NCBI GenBank assembly: GCA_963773605.1
Contig: CAVZBT010000012.1
Span: 186,001 to 250,000 of the forward strand
Length of the DNA: 64,000 nucleotides
Direction of reading: 5' to 3'
Source of the DNA: CAVZBT01 sp963773605
GTDB taxonomy: Bacteria > Acidobacteriota > UBA6911
Positions 55,910-64,000 of this stretch are shown one piece after another (the first letter of the stretch is position 1; each line of letters begins with the position of its first letter). The notes under the pieces are model-generated. The model saw only the letters and a program-made list of their open reading frames with translations. It searched no databases and had not been told where the DNA came from. Both the position numbers and the translations under genes were made by a program.

Positions 55910-56380
55910 TTAATAGAGCGTGATCACCTTCCCCAGGGGGGTCATCTTCTTGACCTTGGTGCCGTCGTAATAGGGAAACCCGGCTTTGAGCATCGCAGGC
56001 TGGCCGTCGGCAATCACGATCACATTCTTGTACCCGCGCTGAAGCAATATCAGTGCCGCACCGGCACTGTAGCCTTCGGCGGGCCCTCAGTTGCAGAAGA
56101 CTCCGATGAGAACTCCGGGGGGGGCGTTTATTTTCACCCCGGCAAGCCTGGTCGTCGGTACGTAGACGGCTCCCACGATGTCCGAGCGGCGCTTGTCGTC
56201 CCCGCCGGGATGCACGTCCATGAGGATAATCTTGCCAGCCTGATACAACTGGAGAGCTTGTCGCGCTCCCACGTGGCGGACCTGAGTCCGGGGATCTGGC
56301 TGCCCGTATGAAAGCGGAGCCAGGGCCACGACAACCAGTATGGCGGCAAGCGCCCTTCGCAAAGCTGCTGGCGCGGTCAT
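55910..56380 (-). CDS. Periplasmic rhodanese-like protein with in-frame TGA (candidate selenoprotein)
   Basis: A 156-codon rhodanese-domain protein with signal peptide (ALAAILVVVALAPLSYG). RHVGARQALQLYQAGKIILM, DVHPGGDDKRRSDIVGAVYV and GVLIGVFCN lead to an in-frame TGA at codon 98 (56087-56089), after which GPAEGYSAGAALILLQRGYK and VIVIADGQPAMLKAGFPYYD continue to TAA at 55910. Related proteins commonly read YC-x-C here, so TGA takes the place of the second Cys. A hairpin of SECIS-like geometry follows. Either selenocysteine insertion or a nonsense mutation explains this. The ATG at 56380 has AGGAGG upstream. Confidence 0.75.
56051..56069 (-). promoter_or_regulatory. SECIS-like hairpin after rhodanese TGA
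   Basis: Minus strand CAGTGCC-GGTGC-GGCACTG: 7-bp perfect stem, 5-nt loop beginning GG. It starts 18 nt after the UGA, which puts the loop 24 nt downstream. The published bacterial SECIS model asks for a loop 16-37 nt from UGA with G among its first two bases. This is coding sequence, so the stem may be fortuitous. Confidence 0.4.
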
Positions 56381-56451
56381 TTCGGCCTCCTCCTGTGGAA
56401 TGGATGCAAGTTCTTCCGTCGGGTTGCAAGGGTGGTGCGGAGGAACTGGGT

Positions 56452-57747
56452 TCACCGGCATGCTCGAGAGCAGTCCCGCTTGTCCGCATCCGGTTGATCC
56501 CGGCTTTGCTCTCGTGGGTCGCCGCCCCGGATTTCCCGCGAACTTGCGTATCGGTCATACAGTCGTTCGATCTTGTTGACGGTCATTCTGACGTCGAAGT
56601 GATCGCGGACCCGCTCACGGGCGGCGGCGCCCATCGACTGGGCCCGGTTGGGATCCGTGGCCAGGGCGACGATGCGCTCGGCCAACAGGGTGATATTCCC
56701 GCGTGGCACTATGAATCCGGTGATTCCGTCCACCACAGTATCGGTAAAGCCGGGCACGTCGGAGGTTATCACGGGTTTGCCGAGGGCCATGGCTTCGATA
56801 GGCGTCAGACTCATGCCCTCCGGGAAAGTGGAGACCTGTGCCACGACATCAAGGTCGGCAAGAACGCTGGGAACGTCGTTGCGCCATCCCGTGAAGATCA
56901 CGTTGGTTTCGATGCCGAGATCGCGGCAACGGCGCTTCAGATCTCCGGGATAGTCGCTCCCCAGCGGGTCGTTGCCGACTATGACAAACTTCGCGTCGGG
57001 CAGAAGTTTCAGGACCTGGGAAGCCGCCTCTATGAATTCGGATATGCCCTTACCCGGCACGAGTCGTGCGATGGTTCCGACCAGAAAACCTTTCTGCCCC
57101 AGGCCGTATTCGGCCCGGAGAACGCCGCGCGCCACGTCTTCATAGGCATCGAGATCGACGCCGTTGAAAATCAGGCAGACCTTTTCAGATCCGAATGCGC
57201 TGCGGTACTCATTCTCCACGTGCGAATTCAGAGTGACGATCATGCTGAGCCATTTGCCCGTCCGGCATTCAAGTCCGGTTAACGGTTCCGTGCCCCTGAT
57301 GTGAGCCATGCACGGAACGCCGGTCAACCTGGCCGCCAGAAGCGCGGCGAACCCTTCGTAGATACCGTTGTTCAGGTGAACCAGGGCAATGTGCTTTTCG
57401 CGTATGATGCGGGCGATGCGCCAGGCATTTGTGCAGGTGTTTACGAGGAAATTGCCGTAAAAGCAGACATTCCGGCCGACACGTCCGGAAGTGCCTTGGG
57501 GAAAGGGATAGACAAGACTGGCCCTTCGAACATCTACTCCCGCATTCTGGATCTCTGCTATCCTCGGTCCTACGCCATGGACGACGACGTGCGGTGTGTA
57601 CCGCTCCCGATCGAGGCATTTCACGAGCCGATAGAGACTTACGGCGGATCCCCCGAACCCGGAGCCCGTTTCGTACAGAAGGACATTCACTGCAAATCGC
57701 CCCCCGGAGCAGGGCGGGCGCAGAAGCGGGGGGCCATCACCGTTCAT
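56452..57747 (-). CDS. Glycosyltransferase family 4
   Basis: A ~431-aa GT-B enzyme. VNVLLYETGSGFGGSAVSLY is the glycine-rich acceptor loop; GFLVGTIARLVPGKGISEFI, KFVIVGNDPLGSDYPGDLKR and EGMSLTPIEAMALGKPVITS (E-x7-E) form the donor half. The ATG at 57747 overlaps the preceding gene by 11 bp; a GTG at 57690, just before VNVLLYE, would give the common family start and is the alternative. The C-terminal ~25 residues are highly charged. It precedes the rhodanese gene by ~70 bp and ends the XrtA-side glycosyltransferase run. Confidence 0.87.
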   Translation of the reverse strand: MNGDGPPLLRPPCSGGRFAVNVLLYETGSGFGGSAVSLYRLVKCLDRERYTPHVVVHGVGPRIAEIQNAGVDVRRASLVYPFPQGTSGRVGRNVCFYGNFLVNTCTNAWRIARIIREKHIALVHLNNGIYEGFAALLAARLTGVPCMAHIRGTEPLTGLECRTGKWLSMIVTLNSHVENEYRSAFGSEKVCLIFNGVDLDAYEDVARGVLRAEYGLGQKGFLVGTIARLVPGKGISEFIEAASQVLKLLPDAKFVIVGNDPLGSDYPGDLKRRCRDLGIETNVIFTGWRNDVPSVLADLDVVAQVSTFPEGMSLTPIEAMALGKPVITSDVPGFTDTVVDGITGFIVPRGNITLLAERIVALATDPNRAQSMGAAARERVRDHFDVRMTVNKIERLYDRYASSREIRGGDPREQSRDQPDADKRDCSRACR

Positions 57748-58942
57748 TGTTACCTTCGCAATTCGCCTCAACACCTCTCGGTGGGCACACGTACTGTTGC
57801 CCGCTCGCTGCCCCCAAGACTTGTAGCAGGCGCTCCGCGTTGGAGTCTATCGAGAATTGTCTCGCTCTCTCGGCCGCATTCAGACCCAATTGTGAGCGCA
57901 GAAGTGCATCGCTGTGCAGATCCAGGATTTTCTGTGCGAGGGCCCCGGCGTCTTCGGCCTGCACGATGAGCGCCTCGCGCCCGTTCGTCACCAATGCGGC
58001 GAATGCCGGAATATCGGTCGCTACAATTGGTTTGCCCAAGGCCATCGCTTCCAACAGCGCAATCCCAAGGCCCTCATATCTCGAGGGCATCACGAACACA
58101 TCTGAAGCATTAATGATGTCGAGGATATCAGGGCGGGACCCCAGAAACATGAACCTTCCTGAAAGTCCTTCCTTGCTTACATTCTGTTTCAGGTCCTCCG
58201 CGTGATGACTCTTGTCACTTCCACACACCAGGACGTGGCAGTTGACGAGTCTTGGGGCAATTTCCGCAAAGGCCTTCAACAAAACATCGTGACCCTTCCG
58301 AGGATGGATGTTGCCGGCGGCAACCAGCAGGAAGTCGCTTGCGGCGAATCCGAGTTCCCGTCTCTTGGCATCCCGAGGCATCAGATGCGAGAATCGTTTC
58401 AGGTCTACCCCGTTGACTATGACACTGATTTTCGCCGGCGCAACTCCCACGTGAATCAGGTAATCCTTAACGGCCTCGGACACCGCTATAACCCGGTCCG
58501 ACACGTGCGCCAAAATCCTGTCCACGAAGAGCTCTATACCATTCTTCTCCGCTTCATAGACATTGTGTTCGTACGTGATAACCAAGGGCCGGGGGTGAAC
58601 GAACAGGGCAGCCAGACGGGTCAGCGTATTGGTGAAATACAGGTTGCTTATGATGCAGTCAGGCCTTTCTGACCTCAAGAACATAACGAGCCGCACGAAA
58701 CGGGGGACATCCAGCAGGTACTTGAAATGAAACCTCGTGACGTGACTTCCGGGCAGAGTGATCAGCTCGTCGAAATTCCTTCCCATGCTCTTCCGCAAGG
58801 TGGCTAGGCGAACATCGTATCCCCACGAACTCAGGAGGGTTGTCTGGTCAACCACGAGCCTCTCGGCTCCGCCGGCACTCAAGTTGTTGATCGCGAACAG
58901 GATCTTCTTGGGAGCGTTTGCCATGAGGATGTCAATTGCCAT
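57737..58942 (-). CDS. Glycosyltransferase family 4
   Basis: A ~401-aa GT-B enzyme. KKILFAINNLSAGGAERLVV is a clear GT4 N-terminus (G-G-A-E-R). FLLVAAGNIHPRKGHDVLLK and EGLGIALLEAMALGKPIVAT complete the donor site. HPRPLVITYEHNVYEAEKNG is typical of this group. Starts at 58942 (MAIDILMANAPKK) and 58924 (MANAPKK) are both possible, and neither has a strong ribosome site; the open frame upstream lies within the flippase gene. The 3' end overlaps the next gene by 11 bp. Confidence 0.87.
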   Translation of the reverse strand: MAIDILMANAPKKILFAINNLSAGGAERLVVDQTTLLSSWGYDVRLATLRKSMGRNFDELITLPGSHVTRFHFKYLLDVPRFVRLVMFLRSERPDCIISNLYFTNTLTRLAALFVHPRPLVITYEHNVYEAEKNGIELFVDRILAHVSDRVIAVSEAVKDYLIHVGVAPAKISVIVNGVDLKRFSHLMPRDAKRRELGFAASDFLLVAAGNIHPRKGHDVLLKAFAEIAPRLVNCHVLVCGSDKSHHAEDLKQNVSKEGLSGRFMFLGSRPDILDIINASDVFVMPSRYEGLGIALLEAMALGKPIVATDIPAFAALVTNGREALIVQAEDAGALAQKILDLHSDALLRSQLGLNAAERARQFSIDSNAERLLQVLGAASGQQYVCPPRGVEANCEGNNER

Positions 58943-58956
58943 GTGCTGGGGTCCTG

Positions 58957-60540
58957 TCAGTCCCTGACGCCGGCTAACCTGGAGTATTTTCCAAGAAGCG
59001 TCCGCATTTGCGAGCATTCGCCTTTTGTCGTCAGTGTCGCGATGCCGATGGGGACGTACAGGCACACGAAGAGTACGCCCTTGCCGAAGAACGTGGGCCA
59101 GTCCGAAAAGCTGGAGAGACGCGGCAACAGGAGATACGGTACGGCTATGAGCGCCGTCGCCGAGAGCCACCGGAGCACGGTCTCGCGCACATACCGGCGC
59201 AGCGACAGGGAGGCGCTTCTGCAGGCCAGGATGGGCAGGAGAAAGGAGGAAAACACCAACGAGGGGACGAGACTGCCCAGCGCTATGCCCATGAGGCCAA
59301 GGTGGAAACGGAGAACCAGGACGATCCCCAGGGTGAGGTTCGTCAGGCCTTCCGCCACGACGCACGCCGCCAGAAGCCGCACACGCCCGATGCCCAACAG
59401 CAGGGTCGAGCAGGGCCAGGCGGCCAGCGCTCCCAGTTGTGCGAGTGCCAGCACAATCAGTATGGGATAGTGCTCTGCGTATTTTGCGCCCATCCACTTG
59501 CTTATGAAATCACGGCCGAAAACGACAATCCCGATCATCAAAGGCACCGCGAAAATCATCACAAAGCGGGTTGTCCGCTCCACCAGCCACTGCATTTCAC
59601 TGGGGTTCGAACGGGCGCCGGTCTTGAGCAACTCGGGCGCAAGTACGGCGCGCACCTGCTTTATGGCGGTCAGGCCGTAGTCGACGAGCATGAAAGGGAT
59701 ATTGTAGAAGGTGATCGCGGCCGCGCCGATCAACCGGCCTATCACCAGGGAGTTCGTATAATAGATGAGTTGCACGCCGACGTCCGCGACAAACGCGTAC
59801 GCCCCGAAGTGGACAATGTCCTGGAACGTCGCCTTCGTGACATTCGACGGCGCGATCGCAAATGGCGGTCCCCACCGTCTGGCCAGCCAGAAGAGAAGCG
59901 CGCACGCCAGGGTGCTCGACAGGAGTTGGACGCTTGCCAGGCCCAGCATGCCCCAGCCCGATGCCAAGGCCGCCACCGTGCCGATCGCACCGGCGATCAG
60001 GGTCGTGACCGTGACCCCGTTGATGACGCCGAAGCGGTCGCGTGCCGCCAGGAGTTGGCGAAAGACGCCGGCCGCGAACCCCATGACAATATTTCCGGAA
60101 AGCACGACCAGTATCACCCGGGCCTGGGCCGTCATGCCCATGGGGAGACGGGAAAACAGGGCGTACAGCACGGGGCCCAGGGTAGCGCCTATACCTACAA
60201 TGACGAGCCCGAGGATTGCATACAGAACCAGCGAGGTCGAGACGATCCGGTTCAGCCGTTCCTGGTCGTTCTTGGCAATGGAGAGATTGATGTAGCGCGA
60301 GATGCTTGTGGTGGCTCCCAGGTCGAGGAGTCCCATATAGCCCGTGAGCGAAATCAACAACACCCACACGCCATACATCGCATCGCCGAGACTGTGCACG
60401 ACGAACGGTGAGAGGAAGAAGGTCACGACCAACTTCGCCCCGTAGCCGGAAACGTTGGCGAGGGTATTGCCGAAATAGACTCCAGCCATACCTGTGGGCC
60501 GGGTTTCCCTGGGCGCACAGGTTGCTGGTTTGGAGGTCAT
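58957..60540 (-). CDS. Oligosaccharide flippase (Wzx, second copy)
   Basis: A 527-aa MOP-superfamily flippase with about fourteen TM helices, starting GVYFGNTLANVSGYGAKLVV and VFVHSLGDAMYGVWVLL-like sequence (FFLSPFVVHSLGDAMYGVWV), then TGYMGLLDLGATTSISRYIN, the O-antigen flippase signature. The ATG at 60540 overlaps the stop of the FemAB-like gene (ATGA), so translation is coupled. It is not closely similar to the flippase at 20775 in its N-terminal motifs, so the window encodes two separate glycan-export routes. Substrate unknown. Confidence 0.88.
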   Translation of the reverse strand: MTSKPATCAPRETRPTGMAGVYFGNTLANVSGYGAKLVVTFFLSPFVVHSLGDAMYGVWVLLISLTGYMGLLDLGATTSISRYINLSIAKNDQERLNRIVSTSLVLYAILGLVIVGIGATLGPVLYALFSRLPMGMTAQARVILVVLSGNIVMGFAAGVFRQLLAARDRFGVINGVTVTTLIAGAIGTVAALASGWGMLGLASVQLLSSTLACALLFWLARRWGPPFAIAPSNVTKATFQDIVHFGAYAFVADVGVQLIYYTNSLVIGRLIGAAAITFYNIPFMLVDYGLTAIKQVRAVLAPELLKTGARSNPSEMQWLVERTTRFVMIFAVPLMIGIVVFGRDFISKWMGAKYAEHYPILIVLALAQLGALAAWPCSTLLLGIGRVRLLAACVVAEGLTNLTLGIVLVLRFHLGLMGIALGSLVPSLVFSSFLLPILACRSASLSLRRYVRETVLRWLSATALIAVPYLLLPRLSSFSDWPTFFGKGVLFVCLYVPIGIATLTTKGECSQMRTLLGKYSRLAGVRD

Positions 60541-61667
60541 TGAGCGACAATCTCCCGGGATCTGAACGGTCGGCAGCAGCTCGAGGCCACGCGACGAATA
60601 ACCGGGCCGTGTTTGTGAGCGGCATAGAGGATGGCCGGGTACCCTCGTCGGGGGTAGAACAGGACGTTTCTGCGCTCGTGCAGTTTCCCGGACCAGCGCA
60701 TTTTGTACCCGTAGGGCAGCCCGCAAAAATCGTACTCCTTGAGCGAGTTGGCAAAACAGTGTTTGATGATGGCCGACTCCAGCACGGACCCCGGGGAAAG
60801 ATGCTCGAAGCCCTGGTCGAAATCCCCGCGCATGGCGTGAGTTATCCCGGCGTATTCGAGATGATATTCCGTGGCGATCGCCTGCCCACCCAGGCGCAAG
60901 AGCCAGATGCGCAACCAGCCGTTGTCCTGGGCGGTGCGGGAGAGGGCCCTGAAGAAACGTTCGCGTTCCGGCGTCCCCGTCATGGAGGTTTTGCCGGCGT
61001 GTTTCCAGCTGCGGCGGGAAACGGACATGGCCTCCTCGAGGTATTGCTGCCCTTCACCCACCGTGTCGTAGACCCTTATTTCCACGTCCCCCTGCTGCTC
61101 CAGGCGGTTTACTTTATTCCGCAGCTGTTTTCTGAATTTCGGCGTGGTCGTTTGCAGAAAAGCATCGTATTCACCGTTGGTGTCTATGTATGGGGAATCC
61201 ATGGACGGCCGCACGATATGCCGGACTTTGTTTTTTTTCAGACACTCTTGAAGCGTCGGCAACGATGCGACCGGCACCTTGTTCAAGACGGCGACATCCC
61301 ACAGGGCGGGAACGTGGTGCAGGAGGAACCCCAGAAGTTCCCCGATGGCCCGGCTCTCGTGTTCTGTGCGGCACACTATGTTCATGGAGGGTGCGTTGGC
61401 ATCCTCGATAAAGCCCAGGCGTGTGTAACGAAGGCCTTTGTAGTTGTCGCCAAAAAGCATCAGGGGCGCAACGCCCTGGAGTTGGCCCTGGTCATAGCAG
61501 AGCAGGACAAACATCTTTCTTGCCGCACCGAACGCTTCGAACCACGCCTGAAACCATTCATGGCGCAAGAACACGTTGCCGGCCTCCCCGCTGCTGTCGA
61601 GCAGGGAGTTCCAGTCAGATCGAAGCTGTCCGAAGCGACCCGGTTCTGTGATGATTTCGACGCTCAC
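60537..61667 (-). CDS. FemAB/CelD-like GNAT acyltransferase
   Basis: A 376-aa protein of the Acetyltransf_6 (CelD/BcsL) group often seen in exosortase/EPS loci. The N-terminal half begins WNSLLDSSGEAGNVFLRHEW (W-x2-L...FL-x-x-W); FRKQLRNKVNRLEQQGDVEI is the basic helix; AMRGDFDQGFEHLSPGSVLE and DFCGLPYGYKMRWSGKLHER are the C-terminal acyl-CoA site (Y-K-x-R-W). The overlap with the flippase start suggests coupling. It is thought to acylate polysaccharide or a lipid-linked sugar; the true substrate is unknown. Confidence 0.82.
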   Translation of the reverse strand: MSVEIITEPGRFGQLRSDWNSLLDSSGEAGNVFLRHEWFQAWFEAFGAARKMFVLLCYDQGQLQGVAPLMLFGDNYKGLRYTRLGFIEDANAPSMNIVCRTEHESRAIGELLGFLLHHVPALWDVAVLNKVPVASLPTLQECLKKNKVRHIVRPSMDSPYIDTNGEYDAFLQTTTPKFRKQLRNKVNRLEQQGDVEIRVYDTVGEGQQYLEEAMSVSRRSWKHAGKTSMTGTPERERFFRALSRTAQDNGWLRIWLLRLGGQAIATEYHLEYAGITHAMRGDFDQGFEHLSPGSVLESAIIKHCFANSLKEYDFCGLPYGYKMRWSGKLHERRNVLFYPRRGYPAILYAAHKHGPVIRRVASSCCRPFRSREIVAQ

Positions 61668-61700
61668 CCGTCAACACCCTGCTTTCGGATAATTCATTCG

Positions 61701-61738
61701 CGGACGAGCGCCGAGCTTCATTGACGGCATCGGATGAT
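61701..61738 (+). repeat. Boundary repeat, partial third copy
   Basis: CGGACGAGCGCCGA, eight unrelated bases, GACGGCATCGGATGAT: same words at the same spacing as the right boundary repeat read in reverse complement (one mismatch in the second block). The rest of the repeat is absent. It lies in the gap between the FemAB-like gene and the deacetylase. Confidence 0.55.
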
Positions 61739-61747
61739 GGTGCTCCA

Positions 61748-62683
61748 TCACGCTTCGAGCCAACGCACTTCCCAGGGCAGCGAACGCCTCAGTTCATATG
61801 GGGCCGCATGCAACCCGTTGGTGCCCGGTTCGGTCGTGACCGCACAGGCAAAGCCGAGCTGTTTCAGGAGCGCGGGGGCTTCCCTGGGGTAATGTGTTGT
61901 GCGCCCGAAGGGGTAAGCAAAGCTCTTTACGGCTCGGCCGGTTCTCTCTTCAATCATCGTTTTCGAGTCCGCTATTTCCTTTTGGAGGACTTCGGCGTCG
62001 ACCTGGGAAAGAACAGGGTGGGTGACCGTATGGGCGCCGAACTGAATGCCATTCTGGCTCATTTCGTTGACTTGCGCCCATGTCAGCATCTGCGGCTCAA
62101 GCGTGCTCGAGGGGTCAACTCCCAGCAGCAGGGGAAGGGTGGGCAGGATCGTGAGCCTTTCCCGGTCGGGGCACGTCCGCAGGTAATGCATCACCGTGTC
62201 GGAGGCAGCCCGCTTTTCCGCAGCGGTCCGAAGTGAGAGGGGCACCGTCTGTTTTCCCAGGTCGATGTCGACGCGGCTCTTCGGCGTGCGCATGAAAACG
62301 GAGCGCAACTTGATGAACCAGGGTGTTTCCCCTTTTTCGATGAACCCGGTGGTGAGGAAAATTGTCGCCGGCACCCCGTACTTTTTCAAAACGGGGTATG
62401 CTTTTTCGTAATTGTCCCGGAAGCCGTCGTCAAAAGTAACCGCGACACAATTCCTGACAGACTCCTGCCGCGACAGCCTTCCGATTATTTCCTCGAGGGG
62501 AAGAACGTTGTAGTTGCTCCTGAGGAACTGGATCTGCCTGACAAAATTCCGCAGGGAAATTTCGGGAAAAAAACCGTTCGGGGCGTCGGAAATCATGTGA
62601 TAGGCGAGGATATGGAACTCATTCCGCAGGTGGGTGAGCCTGGGCAACCTGCTTCTGAGTAAGAGCACTCGAAGTGCACTCAA
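61748..62683 (-). CDS. Polysaccharide deacetylase (NodB domain)
   Basis: A 311-aa carbohydrate esterase family 4 protein. The catalytic motif AVTFDDGFRDNYEKAYPVLK carries the D-D metal and base residues; QFGAHTVTHPVLSQVDAEVL holds the H-x-x-x-H pair; SFAYPFG and the final hydrophobic motif are also present. VLAYHMISD-like ILAYHMISDAPNGFF at the N-terminus is typical of XrtA-associated deacetylases. No signal peptide is obvious; a short charged N-terminus precedes the domain. It would remove N-acetyl groups from the EPS or from a lipid-linked intermediate. Confidence 0.9.
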   Translation of the reverse strand: MSALRVLLLRSRLPRLTHLRNEFHILAYHMISDAPNGFFPEISLRNFVRQIQFLRSNYNVLPLEEIIGRLSRQESVRNCVAVTFDDGFRDNYEKAYPVLKKYGVPATIFLTTGFIEKGETPWFIKLRSVFMRTPKSRVDIDLGKQTVPLSLRTAAEKRAASDTVMHYLRTCPDRERLTILPTLPLLLGVDPSSTLEPQMLTWAQVNEMSQNGIQFGAHTVTHPVLSQVDAEVLQKEIADSKTMIEERTGRAVKSFAYPFGRTTHYPREAPALLKQLGFACAVTTEPGTNGLHAAPYELRRSLPWEVRWLEA

Positions 62684-62748
62684 GATTCGACCTCTTGTGA
62701 GTCGGAAACCGGGCTGTTCTGAATGGAGCGGGCTGATCTGAGGGCGGA

Positions 62749-63996
62749 CTACTGAGGAACGATCGGAGTCGTCGGCCGGGAGGTGCTTTGCGTAGCGGCG
62801 GATGCCAGCGCAGGAGGCAAGAGCAGCCCTGCGAACCTGCTCAGGTTCCTCTCCCAGCCGTAGTGCTCTTCGAGGACGGACCGTGTCGCCGCAACCTCAG
62901 AGTCGGACCGGTCGGCGCCGGTAAGATACCGGACGACGGAGTCGGCCATCCGACGAGGGTCGGATGCGACGGCGACAGGGAGTTGCTCCACAGCGTGGAG
63001 GCCTTCGGTCACCTGTGGGCTGGCCACGACCGGGAGGCCCGTCGCGAGTGCTTCCAGGACTTTGTTCTGCATCCCCTGGGAAATGCGCAACGGAACCACC
63101 GCCACGCGCGCCTGTGCCAGAAACGGTCTCACATCCGGGACTGTGCCGGCCACGGTAACTCCCTCCACTTCGGCGAGTTTCCGGACCGACCTGGCCGGAT
63201 TCCTTCCAACAATCAGGAAACGGGAGGACGGGATTTGCGACCGGATCATGGGGAACACCGACCGGACGAAAAACTGCACGGCATCGACATTCGGGAAGTA
63301 GTCCATCGCTCCGGTGAAGATGATCACCGGGCCGCGCGGCCCGGCCGTTCGGGGCTGAAAGTAGTCCAGATCAATCCCGTTCGGGATGAAGTGCACCCTG
63401 GTGCGGAATTCCCGACCGAACGGATCGTCGCGCCCGATCCAGCCGACTTCCCTGGAGGAGACAAATACCGATGCCTCACAGAGCCTGATCATCTGGAGTT
63501 CGAAGGCGGAGAGGCGCCGCGACTCGAATCTGTAAAGCAGGCTTTTCGGGAAAGGCTTCATACGCGAGTACTGCTGCCACTTGGCCGCGTCTGAATCCAC
63601 AAAATCGAGAACCCGGCGGCAGGGCAGTGACGCCAGGTAAGGGGCCACCGAAGACGAATATGCGAGCGCCACATCGACGCTCGCCTCCCGGAACTTACGC
63701 CAGACCGCAGATCGCATCTCGTGGCTCTCGTAGAATCCAAGAGTCCACGGCTTGCCTCGCAGCATCGAGACCAGGGCCTTCCTCGTCTGCCGACGGCGAT
63801 CCAGGGCAATGAGCGTGACCGACCGGCAGAATTGCTCGAGGTCGCCCGCATACTCCGCATCGGCGGGATCGTCACAGAAGGCGAGCAGGTGGATCGCGTG
63901 GTTTCGGGCGAGAAACCTGATTTCGTGAAACGAGCGGATCTTGTCGCCTTTGTTCGGCGGAAAGGGGACGCGATGCGCCAGGTAGAGAATATTCAT
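62749..63996 (-). CDS. XrtA/PEP-CTERM-associated glycosyltransferase (TIGR03087-like)
   Basis: A 415-aa GT4 enzyme. MNILYLAHRVPFPPNKGDKI (the P-Y/F-P-P-N-K-G-D-K-x-R motif) is the hallmark of the second exosortase A-associated sugar transferase subfamily. VDFVDSDAAKWQQYSRMKPF, FTGAMDYFPNVDAVQFFVRS and RISQGMQNKVLEALATGLPV are further blocks. The ATG at 63996 is four bases from the window end, so upstream signals cannot be seen. It probably heads the minus-strand run that continues to 60537. Acceptor and donor are unknown. Confidence 0.92.
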   Translation of the reverse strand: MNILYLAHRVPFPPNKGDKIRSFHEIRFLARNHAIHLLAFCDDPADAEYAGDLEQFCRSVTLIALDRRRQTRKALVSMLRGKPWTLGFYESHEMRSAVWRKFREASVDVALAYSSSVAPYLASLPCRRVLDFVDSDAAKWQQYSRMKPFPKSLLYRFESRRLSAFELQMIRLCEASVFVSSREVGWIGRDDPFGREFRTRVHFIPNGIDLDYFQPRTAGPRGPVIIFTGAMDYFPNVDAVQFFVRSVFPMIRSQIPSSRFLIVGRNPARSVRKLAEVEGVTVAGTVPDVRPFLAQARVAVVPLRISQGMQNKVLEALATGLPVVASPQVTEGLHAVEQLPVAVASDPRRMADSVVRYLTGADRSDSEVAATRSVLEEHYGWERNLSRFAGLLLPPALASAATQSTSRPTTPIVPQ

Positions 63997-64000
63997 CGTG

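Noticed and set aside
59008..60411. 467-codon plus-strand frame
   Set aside because: Antisense to the second flippase; composition is Gln/His/Arg-rich as expected for a shadow.

Overview
The window looks like a chromosomal segment of an uncultured, GC-rich acidobacterium. Three things point there. A large permease is of the acidobacterial duplicated orphan permease (ADOP) type. There is a full exosortase A (XrtA/EpsH1) exopolysaccharide and PEP-CTERM gene set. Intergenic DNA is crowded with GC-rich hairpin repeats. No rRNA, tRNA, CRISPR array or intact transposase was seen.

Layout. 1-3.9 kb: 3' part of gmd, a GxxExxY gene, broken DUF2442/DUF4160 genes, an intact HEPN/nucleotidyltransferase pair and a broken PIN toxin. 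3.9-6.4 kb: a twice-frameshifted ADOP permease. 6.7-16.1 kb (+): PilZ protein, then the EPS export and initiation genes (Wza-like exporter, Wzz/GNVR protein, XrtA-associated ATPase, BY-kinase-like protein, NDP-sugar pyrophosphorylase, sugar transferase fused to a CoA-binding-like and a GGDEF-like domain, DUF218 protein, Cys-rich hypothetical). 16.15-25.05 kb (+): a complete polysaccharide module (three glycosyltransferases, an acyl/aminoacyl transferase, an acetyltransferase, Wzy, Wzx) bounded by an inverted pair of ~100-bp repeats. 25-28.6 kb: a CapD-like dehydratase, a secreted protein and a GNAT protein. 29-36 kb: two divergent paralogous FN3/LamG surface proteins around a second PilZ gene. 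36.7-42.4 kb (-): a PEP-CTERM protein with a sigma-54-type promoter, epsI, xrtA and prsK. 42.4-64 kb (-): the rest of the XrtA-associated polysaccharide cluster (glycosyltransferases, esterase, SufS-like and CapK-like enzymes, O-antigen ligase, AsnB-like amidotransferase, flippase, FemAB/CelD-like protein, polysaccharide deacetylase), interrupted by a large FN3/Kelch-like secreted protein and a periplasmic rhodanese.

How it fits together. Sugar nucleotides (Gmd, pyrophosphorylase, CapD-like) feed a lipid-linked glycan started by the fused sugar transferase and extended by about eight glycosyltransferases. The glycan would be decorated by the acetyl-, FemAB-, AsnB-like and esterase/deacetylase proteins, flipped by Wzx, polymerised or ligated by Wzy-type proteins and exported by Wza/Wzz. 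XrtA and EpsI process PEP-CTERM proteins, and PrsK probably controls their sigma-54-dependent expression. Two PilZ proteins and the GGDEF-like domain hint at c-di-GMP control.

Most notable beyond ordinary annotation: (i) about 20 intergenic copies of a ~115-bp triple-hairpin repeat, including tandem arrays of five and three copies beside prsK and asnB; (ii) the repeat-flanked Wzx/Wzy module; (iii) a rhodanese with an in-frame TGA at a position I align with a cysteine, followed by a hairpin of SECIS-like geometry; (iv) the permuted sugar transferase/GGDEF fusion; (v) a chimeric tandem duplication joining the sufS tail to a glycosyltransferase 5' end; (vi) an AsnB homologue without its catalytic cysteine. 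Single-base frameshifts are concentrated in 1.7-13.3 kb, so sequence error must be considered there.
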